Origin: Comamonadaceae bacterium
GTDB taxonomy: Bacteria; Pseudomonadota; Gammaproteobacteria; Burkholderiales; Burkholderiaceae_C
NCBI GenBank assembly: GCA_947375135.1
Contig: CANCER010000005.1
Coordinates: 110,544-174,543 of the forward strand
Length of the DNA: 64,000 nucleotides
Reading direction: 5' to 3'
The notes under the pieces are model-generated. The model made no database searches, was not told where the DNA came from, and saw nothing but the letters and a program-made list of their open reading frames with translations. The first letter of the stretch is position 1, and every line of letters starts with the position of its first letter. Shown here one piece after another: positions 24,863-31,917 of the stretch. Both the position numbers and the translations under genes were made by a program.

Positions 24863-25732
24863 ATGAACCCCGGCGTTGTCTACGCCACCCTGGCCTATAT
24901 CGCCTGGGGCCTCTTTCCCTTGTACTTTCACCAGCTGTCCAGCGTGGCGCCGCTGGAGGTGGTGATGCACCGCACGCTCTGGTCGGCGGTGTTTCTGCTG
25001 TGCGTGCTGGCATTTCTGCGCCGCTGGAGCTGGCTGCGCGAAGTGGCCCGCCAGCCGCGCGTGCTGGCAGCCTTTGCGCTGTCGGCCGCCTTGCTGACGC
25101 TGAATTGGCTGACCTATGTCTGGGCAGTGCACAACCAGCACCTGCTGGACGCCAGCCTGGGCTATTTCATCCTGCCGCTGGTCAATGTGGCGATTGGTTT
25201 CTTTGTGCTGCATGAACGCCCGCGCCGCGGTCAATGGGTGGCGGTGGCCGTGGCGACTTCGGGCGTGCTGTGGCTGGCGGTGCAGGCCGGGCATCCGCCC
25301 TGGATCGCGCTGATCCTGGCCTTCAGCTTTGGCGGCTACGGCCTGCTGCGCAAGGTAGGCGCCCTGGGCGCGCTGGAGGGCCTGTCGCTGGAGACCCTGC
25401 TGCTGGCACCGCTGGCCGTGGGCGTATTGGCGTATTTGAGCTGGCAGGGCACCAGTGCCTTTGTGCAGGCGGACGCCACCACCATGGGCTGGCTGCTGTT
25501 TGGCGGCCCCATGACGGCAACGCCCTTGCTGCTGTTTGCGGCGGGTGCCCGGCGCATCACGCTCACCACCATGGGCATCCTGCAATACATCTCGCCCAGC
25601 CTGCAATTTGCCATCGGCGTCTGGTTGTTCCATGAGCCGTTTGCAAGTGTGCGCTTTGTCGGCTTTGTGCTGATCTGGGCCGCGCTGGTGATTTACAGCG
25701 TGGAAGGCTGGTGGGCCGGCAGGCCGCGTTAG
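24863..25732 (+). CDS. rarD: RarD-family EamA-type transporter
   Basis: A 289-residue inner-membrane protein with ten predicted helices arranged as two EamA repeats. The RarD signature is clear: YIAWGLFPLYF, HRTLWS, NWLTYVWAVN-like (NWLTYVWAVHN), and GGPMTATPLLLF with ILQYISPSLQF. RarD proteins are drug/metabolite transporters linked to chloramphenicol sensitivity. ATG at 24863 is chosen by alignment to the family N-terminus; the upstream extension is hydrophilic. Confidence 0.88.
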   Translation: MNPGVVYATLAYIAWGLFPLYFHQLSSVAPLEVVMHRTLWSAVFLLCVLAFLRRWSWLREVARQPRVLAAFALSAALLTLNWLTYVWAVHNQHLLDASLGYFILPLVNVAIGFFVLHERPRRGQWVAVAVATSGVLWLAVQAGHPPWIALILAFSFGGYGLLRKVGALGALEGLSLETLLLAPLAVGVLAYLSWQGTSAFVQADATTMGWLLFGGPMTATPLLLFAAGARRITLTTMGILQYISPSLQFAIGVWLFHEPFASVRFVGFVLIWAALVIYSVEGWWAGRPR

Positions 25733-25796
25733 TCCCCATAGCGTTCGCGCGCCATCGGCGCAAGATGGCGCAAACACCCACGAAAGGTCTCACTGT

Positions 25797-26558
25797 ATGC
25801 AGCCACAACGCGTTCTCATCACCGCTGCCGCCAGCGGCATCGGATTGCAAACCGCGCTGGATTTTCTGGCGTCCGGGGCGCGGGTTTTTATGTGCGATGC
25901 GGATGCCAAGGCCTTGCAGCAGACGCTGGAGGCCAACCCCCGCCTCGCGGGCATGCTGTGCGATGTGTCGGACGAGACGCAGGTTGGCGCGCTGTTTGAG
26001 AAAGGCCTGCTCGCGTTGGGCGGGCTGGACGTGCTGGTGAATTGTGCCGGCATTGCCGGGCCCACCGCGAATGTGGCCGAGATGGATTTTGCCGCCTGGC
26101 GCCAGTGTTTGGCCGTCAATCTGGATGGCACTTTTTTATGCTGCCGCGCGGCCGCCAAGGTGATGGGCGCGCAAGGTTCCGGCGCCATCATCAACCTGTC
26201 TTCCACGGCCGGCCTGTATGGCTTTCCGCGCCGTGCGCCCTATGCCAGCGCCAAGTGGGCGATTCGCGGCCTCACCAAGACGCTGGCGCAGGAGCTCGGA
26301 CCCTCAGGCGTGCGGGTGAACTGCGTGTGCCCCGGCTCGGTGGAGGGTGAGCGCATGGACCGCGTGATCGCGGCCGAGGCCGCCAAGACCGGGCAAACCG
26401 AGCAGCAGGTGCGCGCGCTGTTCACGCAAACCGCCTCCCTGCGCACCTTTGTGTCGGCGCAGGACATTTCCAGCACCATCCAATTTCTGGCATCCGAGGG
26501 CGGCGCCCGCATCTCCGGCCAGGAGATCGTGGTGGATGGCAATACCGAGACGCTGTAA
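25797..26558 (+). CDS. Short-chain dehydrogenase/reductase
   Basis: A 253-residue classical SDR. The NAD(P) loop is TAAASGIG (residues 9-16), the NAG motif appears as NCAGIAG, and the catalytic Ser and YASAK follow. A C-terminal GQEIVVDGNTETL segment is typical. The third Gly of the usual TGxxxGIG loop is replaced by Ala. An acidic residue after the second strand (CDAD) suggests NAD preference. The substrate is unknown. It stands alone between rarD and aqpZ. Confidence 0.85.
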   Translation: MQPQRVLITAAASGIGLQTALDFLASGARVFMCDADAKALQQTLEANPRLAGMLCDVSDETQVGALFEKGLLALGGLDVLVNCAGIAGPTANVAEMDFAAWRQCLAVNLDGTFLCCRAAAKVMGAQGSGAIINLSSTAGLYGFPRRAPYASAKWAIRGLTKTLAQELGPSGVRVNCVCPGSVEGERMDRVIAAEAAKTGQTEQQVRALFTQTASLRTFVSAQDISSTIQFLASEGGARISGQEIVVDGNTETL

Positions 26559-26760
26559 GCGGGTCCATTGCAGGTGCTGCGTCGCCGTGCGTGCGGCGCC
26601 AGCATTGATGGATCGCAAATAGGCCCAATCGGCGTGTGGGAAATTCCCGTTTGCGCATAGTGCGGTCGCGAAAGCCGCCGTGGTTTTCGCAACGAGTCCG
26701 GCCGGCCTTTAGCGTGGTTGTCCGGACGTCTACACAACGCTGAAACAAGAAGGAGTTTTT

Positions 26761-27462
26761 ATGCCAAGCAACAAAGCAAAGTGGTCGGCCGAGTTTTTGG
26801 GTACGTTCTGGCTCACGCTGGGGGGGTGCGGCAGTGCCGTGCTGGCCGCCGCGTTTCCGGGTGTGGGCATTGGCCTGTTGGGTGTGTCACTGGCCTTTGG
26901 TTTGACGGTGCTGACCGGTGCCTATGCGCTGGGCCCGATTTCCGGCGGGCACTTCAATCCGGCCGTCTCCATCGGCCTGGTCGTGGGCAAACGCTTTTCT
27001 GCCTCTGAACTGCCGGGCTACATCATTGCCCAGGTGCTGGGTGCCATTGCGGCGGCCGGTCTGTTGTACCTGATCGTTTCCGGCAAGGCCGGCTTCGAGG
27101 GCGTGGGCGGCTTTGCCAGCAACGGCTTTGGTGCCAACTCGCCCGGCGGCTTCAGCATGCTGTCCGTGCTGCTGACGGAAGTGGCCATGACGGCCCTCTT
27201 CCTGATCGTCATTCTGGGCGCCACGGCCCAGAAGGCCGCGGGCGGCTTCGGTGGCTTGGCCATCGGGCTGTGCCTGACCTTGATTCACCTGGTGTCGATT
27301 CCGGTCTCCAACACCTCGGTCAACCCGGCCCGCAGCACCGGCCCGGCCCTGTTTGCACAGACCGGTGCCATGGGCGATTTGTGGTTGTTCTGGGTGGCGC
27401 CCATTGCAGGCGCCATTCTGGGCGCGCTGATCTACAACGTGCTGCTCGCCGACGAGAGCTGA
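26761..27462 (+). CDS. aqpZ: Aquaporin Z
   Basis: A 233-residue six-helix channel. Both NPA motifs (GGHFNPAVS and SVNPARS) and the water-selective filter residues are visible (His in LIHLVSIP, Thr/Arg around the second NPA). These point to a water channel rather than a glycerol facilitator. A strong AAGAAGGAG ribosome-binding site precedes ATG. The 202-base upstream gap holds an inverted repeat GCGAAA/TTTCGC (26668-26690) and no gene. Confidence 0.92.
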   Translation: MPSNKAKWSAEFLGTFWLTLGGCGSAVLAAAFPGVGIGLLGVSLAFGLTVLTGAYALGPISGGHFNPAVSIGLVVGKRFSASELPGYIIAQVLGAIAAAGLLYLIVSGKAGFEGVGGFASNGFGANSPGGFSMLSVLLTEVAMTALFLIVILGATAQKAAGGFGGLAIGLCLTLIHLVSIPVSNTSVNPARSTGPALFAQTGAMGDLWLFWVAPIAGAILGALIYNVLLADES

Positions 27463-27481
27463 GTCCCGCACCATTCCCGCA

Positions 27482-27509
27482 CAACGAAGGGCCCACAGGC
27501 ACTTCGTTG
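27482..27509. other. Stem-loop after aqpZ
   Basis: CAACGAAG (27482-27489) pairs with CTTCGTTG (27502-27509) around a 12-base loop, 19 bases after the aqpZ stop. There is no T-run, so it is at best a weak or Rho-assisted terminator or a 3' stabilising hairpin. GGCCCACAGG recurs in the loop and again shortly downstream. Confidence 0.35.
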
Positions 27510-27554
27510 CGCAAGGTCAAGCAAGGCCCACAGGGATGTGCCTAGACTGAAAGC

Positions 27555-28778
27555 GTGACTGCTTTCACGCTGCTTCTTTACATCGCTCTCGCGCTGGGCT
27601 CCCAGATATTGCTGGGTGTGGCCTATGCGCTGCTGTGGCGGCCCAGCCCGCTGGTGCCCAAGGCGCAACCGGAACCTCTGCGCGCAGCAGGCGCCTGGAG
27701 CGGACTGCGGGCCTTCCGGGTGGCGAGCCGTAGCTACGAGGATGCAGCGCAGACCCAATGTTCTTTTTACCTGGAGCCGGTGGACGGTCTGGCACTGCCG
27801 GCCTACCAGCCCGGGCAGTTCCTCACCTTCCACCTGGTGCCGGCCGCTGCCCCGGGCGCACCGGCGGGCAGCATCACGCGCTGCTACTCGCTGTCCGAGC
27901 GCCCCGCGCCCGACCATTACCGGGTCACCATCAAGCGGGTGGCCGCACCCGCCGAACCCGCAGGACTTCCGGCAGGAGCCGCGTCCAATTATTTCCACGA
28001 CCATGTGCATGCAGGCGACACCCTGCACCTGCGTGCGCCTGCCGGCCACTTCTATCTGGACACCGGGGCGCACACGCCGGTGGTGCTGATCGCGGGGGGC
28101 ATCGGCATCACGCCCATGATGAGCATGTTGCGCTGGTGCGCGCAACACCAGCCGCAGCGCCTGGTACACCTGTACTACGGCGTTCGCAACAGTGCCGAGC
28201 ACGCCTACAAAGCCGCGCTGGAAGACATGGCCACCCGACTGCCGCATCTGCAATTGCATGTGGTCTACAGCAAGCCGCTGGCGCAGGACACATTCGCAAT
28301 CGACTACCGGCACCGGGGCCATGTCGATCTGGCCTTGCTGAAGCAGACCCTGCCCCACGGCGCGCAGCAGTTCTACATTTGCGGCCCCGCCGCCATGATG
28401 GAGAGCCTGGTGCCCGGCCTGACGGAGTGGGGCGTGGCGGCAGCCGATATCCACTTCGAGGCCTTTGGTCCGGCCACCGTGCGCCTGTCCGCAGCAGAGC
28501 CCCCAAGCCAGGAGGCGGCCGTGCCGATCTCCGTGCAGTTCCAGCGCAGCGGCAGAACGCTGGCCTGGAGCGGCAAGCCCTCCAACCTGCTCGACTTTGC
28601 CGAAGCCCACGGCATTGCGGTGGAGTCCGGTTGCCGAAGCGGCAGCTGCGGCAGTTGCGTGAGCACCATCGTCAGCGGTGCGGTCGACTACGCCAGCCCG
28701 CCTGACTTTGACCTGGCACCCGGGCAATGCCTCTTGTGCGTGGGCCGGCCGCGCAACGCACTGACGCTGGACGCCTGA
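27555..28778 (+). CDS. Membrane-anchored FAD/NAD(P)/2Fe-2S oxidoreductase
   Basis: A 407-residue protein starting at GTG. An N-terminal membrane helix (about residues 4-27) is followed by a ferredoxin-reductase FAD domain (RCYSLSE), an NAD(P) domain (GGIGITPM, YICGPAAMM) and a C-terminal plant-type 2Fe-2S domain with C-x4-C-x2-C (CRSGSCGSC) and a last Cys in CLLC. It can pass electrons from NAD(P)H through FAD to the cluster at the membrane. It leads a four-gene operon with a haem-b-like membrane protein and an octaheme cytochrome, its probable electron acceptors. Confidence 0.88.
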   Translation: MTAFTLLLYIALALGSQILLGVAYALLWRPSPLVPKAQPEPLRAAGAWSGLRAFRVASRSYEDAAQTQCSFYLEPVDGLALPAYQPGQFLTFHLVPAAAPGAPAGSITRCYSLSERPAPDHYRVTIKRVAAPAEPAGLPAGAASNYFHDHVHAGDTLHLRAPAGHFYLDTGAHTPVVLIAGGIGITPMMSMLRWCAQHQPQRLVHLYYGVRNSAEHAYKAALEDMATRLPHLQLHVVYSKPLAQDTFAIDYRHRGHVDLALLKQTLPHGAQQFYICGPAAMMESLVPGLTEWGVAAADIHFEAFGPATVRLSAAEPPSQEAAVPISVQFQRSGRTLAWSGKPSNLLDFAEAHGIAVESGCRSGSCGSCVSTIVSGAVDYASPPDFDLAPGQCLLCVGRPRNALTLDA

Positions 28779-28783
28779 CTGCC

Positions 28784-29362
28784 ATGCGCCCCAAGCTCTT
28801 CACGCGCGAGATCCTGCCCTTCACCGTGTCGTTCGCGGCCCTGGCCGTGGTGACGCTGTTGCTCGATGCCACGCTGCACTACTTCAACGGAGTCTGGATA
28901 GGACGCTACCTGGGCATTGCCGGCACACTGATTATTCTGTTTTCCTTTCGCTACTCGCTGCGCAAGCGCAAGCTCATCCAGAGTGGCAATCCCGTCACCC
29001 TGCTGCGCCGGCATGAGTACATGGCCTGGCTGGGCTCCCTGCTGATCCTGGTGCATGCCGGCATCCACTTCAATGCGATTCTGGGTTGGCTGGCCGTGGC
29101 CGCCATGCTGATCAACATCGGCAGTGGACTGGCGGGCAAGTACCTGCTGGACAGGGCCCGCAAGCGCATGCTGGACGCACGCCAGGCCATGCTGCGCCAG
29201 GGCGTGCCCGAGTCCGAGATGGAGGAGCGGGTTTACCTCGACACGCTGACCTTCGACATGGTCAAGCAGTGGCGTGCCGTGCACTTCCCGATCACGCTGG
29301 CCTTTGCCGTGCTGGCTCTGGCCCACATCATTGCCGTGTTTCTTTTCTGGGGCTGGAAATGA
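28784..29362 (+). CDS. Four-helix membrane protein with two His-x13-His pairs (haem b candidate)
   Basis: A 192-residue protein with about four membrane helices. His77 and His91, and His167 and His181, are spaced 14 residues apart within helices, with an extra His95. This is the pattern of bis-His haem b binding in ferric-reductase-like and cytochrome b561 proteins, so it probably carries two haems b across the inner membrane. It starts five bases after the flavoprotein gene and overlaps the cytochrome c gene by four bases. The haem content is inferred from spacing; no family name was certain. Confidence 0.7.
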   Translation: MRPKLFTREILPFTVSFAALAVVTLLLDATLHYFNGVWIGRYLGIAGTLIILFSFRYSLRKRKLIQSGNPVTLLRRHEYMAWLGSLLILVHAGIHFNAILGWLAVAAMLINIGSGLAGKYLLDRARKRMLDARQAMLRQGVPESEMEERVYLDTLTFDMVKQWRAVHFPITLAFAVLALAHIIAVFLFWGWK

Positions 29363-30066
29363 CGCGCCGCTGGGTCTGGATACTGGTCAGCCTGAACCTG
29401 GTGCTGCTGGTGGCGCTGGTCTTTGTCTACCCGCACCTGATGGTGAGCCCGGGGGGCGTCATCGCCGGGCATGGCGCAATAGCCACCGACTGTTTTGCCT
29501 GCCACGCCCCGCTGCGCGGCGCCTCGGCTGCGCGCTGTATTGCCTGCCATGCCCTGCCCGACATTGGCATACGCAGCACTAAGGGCAAGCCCATCGTGCA
29601 CAAGACGCTCAAGGTGTCCTTTCACCAGGACCTGCTGCAGCAAAACTGCATGGCCTGCCACAGCGACCACGCCGGCCCCAAGCTGCTGCAAAAAAGCCGC
29701 AAGCCCTTTTCGCACGCGCTATTGCGCAGCGCTGTGCGCGAGCAGTGTCAGAGCTGCCACCGCGCGCCCGCCGACAAACTGCATAGCAAGATCACCGGCA
29801 ACTGCAGCCAGTGCCACGCACAAAACGCCTGGAAGCCCGCCAGTTTTGACCATGAGAAGTCCTTCGTGCTGGACCGGGACCACAACGTGGAATGCGCCAC
29901 CTGCCATGTCAACAACGACTACAGCCGTTACACCTGCTACGGCTGCCACGAGCACACGGTGGCGAACATTCTGCGGGAGCACCGCGACGAGGGCATACGC
30001 AACCTGGACAACTGTGTGGCGTGCCACCGCAGCGCCGATGGCGAAGGAGGCGGGGGTGACGATTAA
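29359..30066 (+). CDS. Membrane-anchored octaheme c-type cytochrome
   Basis: A 235-residue protein with an N-terminal signal anchor (about residues 6-24) and eight CxxCH motifs, beginning at residues 45, 60, 97, 130, 149, 179, 193 and 219. Additional His residues (for example in SFHQDL, FSHALL, SFDHEK, DRDHN) can be distal ligands. The pattern fits class III/NrfH-like periplasmic multihaem cytochromes. The coupling to the preceding membrane and flavoprotein genes suggests it receives electrons at the periplasmic side. The terminal acceptor is unknown. Confidence 0.88.
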   Translation: MTRRWVWILVSLNLVLLVALVFVYPHLMVSPGGVIAGHGAIATDCFACHAPLRGASAARCIACHALPDIGIRSTKGKPIVHKTLKVSFHQDLLQQNCMACHSDHAGPKLLQKSRKPFSHALLRSAVREQCQSCHRAPADKLHSKITGNCSQCHAQNAWKPASFDHEKSFVLDRDHNVECATCHVNNDYSRYTCYGCHEHTVANILREHRDEGIRNLDNCVACHRSADGEGGGGDD

Positions 30067-30078
30067 AAGGGGCACGAC

Positions 30079-30627
30079 ATGACAAAGCACCCCACGCCGG
30101 TTCACCAGATCGAGTTGCGCATCACGCAGTTGTCGGAGCTGTTCAACTCCATGGACCCGACGCCGTTTCACCACTGCGACCTGGACCGCGACGCCCAGGA
30201 GTACCTGGAGAGCTGGGCCATGGGCTTCTCGCACACAAGCCACTTCCGCATCGTGGTGCATATCGAGCACATGCCAGCGAATGACCCGAGTGCCACGGTG
30301 GTCGAGGCCATTCACAATTTCTTTGACTACAAGGCCGACCTCACCAGGCGCCAGATTCAGCTGCTGCTGCAGGAGGGGCGCACCAGCCTGTTGATCGGGC
30401 TGACGTTCCTGATGGTGTGTCTGCTTGGGGCGGACTTTCTGTCCCACTTCGCAGGCAATGCCTTTTTGCGCGTGCTGCGGGAGAGCCTGATCATCGGCGG
30501 CTGGGTCGCCATGTGGCGCCCGCTGCAGATCTTTTTGTACGAATGGTGGCCCTCGGTGCGGCGCGGGCGCATCTTCCGCAATCTGGCCAAGGCGGGTGTG
30601 CGGGTGACACCGGCCTCAGTCAAATGA
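30079..30627 (+). CDS. Conserved membrane protein of unknown function, last gene of cytochrome operon
   Basis: A 182-residue protein. The first 110 residues are soluble, contain a His-rich segment (MDPTPFHHCDLDRDA) and look alpha/beta; they are followed by two membrane helices (about 115-135 and 143-160) and a basic tail. It starts 12 bases after the cytochrome stop, so it is most likely co-transcribed. I recall similar proteins in other proteobacteria but know no function. The HH and His/Asp residues could bind metal or haem. Confidence 0.65.
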   Translation: MTKHPTPVHQIELRITQLSELFNSMDPTPFHHCDLDRDAQEYLESWAMGFSHTSHFRIVVHIEHMPANDPSATVVEAIHNFFDYKADLTRRQIQLLLQEGRTSLLIGLTFLMVCLLGADFLSHFAGNAFLRVLRESLIIGGWVAMWRPLQIFLYEWWPSVRRGRIFRNLAKAGVRVTPASVK

Positions 30628-30661
30628 AAGGGCAGAGCCCGCTGCCGCTGACGCCGGGTGG

Positions 30662-30973
30662 TCAATCAAACAGTTCCTGCCAGACCGACTTCTTGCGCGG
30701 GTAGCCATGGCTGTCGTAGCGGTGTTTGTCGTCGTGGCCATGCCGTTGATCGTAGTAGGGCTGCGGCGCTTGCGGGGGCGGCATTTGCTGCACGGGTGGC
30801 ACCGCTGGCGCGGCGCTGACAACGGGTGCCATGTCGCGTGTGCTGCGCTCAATGATCTTGTCGAGCTCGCCGCGGTCCAGCCAGACGCCACGGCATTGCG
30901 GGCAGTAGTCAATTTCGATACCTTGGCGCTCGGTCATCAACAGGTCTGCAGTGGCACATACAGGGCATTTCAT
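30662..30973 (-). CDS. Zf-TFIIB domain protein
   Basis: A 103-residue protein. The N-terminal zinc ribbon has CPVC and CPQCRGVWLDRGELDKI, the standard zf-TFIIB pattern. A Pro/Gln-rich linker and a His/Tyr/Asp-rich tail ending in KKSVWQELFD follow. Such small proteins are widespread and functionally undefined. ATG at 30973 was chosen because it directly precedes the first Cys pair. It is divergent from a ZIP-like transporter. Confidence 0.8.
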   Translation of the reverse strand: MKCPVCATADLLMTERQGIEIDYCPQCRGVWLDRGELDKIIERSTRDMAPVVSAAPAVPPVQQMPPPQAPQPYYDQRHGHDDKHRYDSHGYPRKKSVWQELFD

Positions 30974-31064
30974 GGAATTCCTTAAGGCTGTGAAAAGGTG
31001 GGTTGAATAGGATGAGGCCTTCTCAAACCCATTGTGGTGATGGATTGTTAACCCGGGCTTAAAC

Positions 31065-31784
31065 ATGCATACGCACGACTTTCTGATCATGGCGATACCC
31101 GCCTTGGTGGCACTCCTGGGCGGGGTGTTGGCCGCTGTCTGGAGCCCCGGCCACCAGGCGCGCAGTCTGATCCAGCACTTTGCTGCCGGCGTGGTGCTGG
31201 CCGCGCTGGCGGTGGAGTTGCTGCCTGAAATTGAACGCGAGCACGCGCCCAGTCTGGTGCTGATTGCATGTTTTGCGCTGGGCAGTCTGTTCATGTACGG
31301 CATCAAGCTGTGGACGCTGCGCATGGAACACCAGGCCAAGTTGTCGGGGCCAGCTGGGGGCATGGGCAGCGGCCTGCTGCTGGCCACCTTTATTGATGTG
31401 GCCACCGATGGCTTCATCATCGGTGCGGGCTTTGCGGCCGGGGGGCAGACCGGCACCATCCTGGCCCTGGGCCTGTCTGTGGAGTTGCTGTTTCTGGGGC
31501 TGGCGCTGGCCTCCAGCGCCACCTCGGGGCGGCGCATTATTGCCCTGTCGGGCGCGCTGGGTTGCACCGTGCTGCTGTTCTCGGTGCTGGGCAGTGTCCT
31601 GCTCACGGGTGCCTCGCATGCGGTGATCGGCGGCACGTTGGCCTTCAGTGCGGCGGCCCTGCTGTATCTGGTCACCGAAGAGCTGCTGATCGAGGCCCAC
31701 GAGGTGGAAGAAAAACCTGTCTCCACCCTGGTTCTGTTTGGCGGTTTTCTGGCCTTCTGGAGCATCCAGTTGATCGGGCGTTGA
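31065..31784 (+). CDS. ZIP-like divalent metal transporter family protein
   Basis: A 239-residue protein with seven or eight predicted helices. HFAAGVVLAALAVELLPE matches the ZIP helix with paired His/Glu metal ligands, and TFIDVATDGFIIGAG gives a second acidic/His-poor ligand helix. ZIP proteins move Zn, Fe or Mn into the cytoplasm. Several canonical His ligands are replaced (HN...GxxxG pattern not seen), so metal and direction are uncertain. Confidence 0.65.
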   Translation: MHTHDFLIMAIPALVALLGGVLAAVWSPGHQARSLIQHFAAGVVLAALAVELLPEIEREHAPSLVLIACFALGSLFMYGIKLWTLRMEHQAKLSGPAGGMGSGLLLATFIDVATDGFIIGAGFAAGGQTGTILALGLSVELLFLGLALASSATSGRRIIALSGALGCTVLLFSVLGSVLLTGASHAVIGGTLAFSAAALLYLVTEELLIEAHEVEEKPVSTLVLFGGFLAFWSIQLIGR

Positions 31785-31917
31785 CTCGGCAGGCACTTAT
31801 GTTTCCGGATAGCCCAGCCCTGCTGCAAAATCAGGCTTTCGACACACCAGCGTTTGCGCTACCTGCGATGGCACAACTTGTTTGTGCTGCGCATTTTTTT
31901 GGAATAGCCCCATAGAC

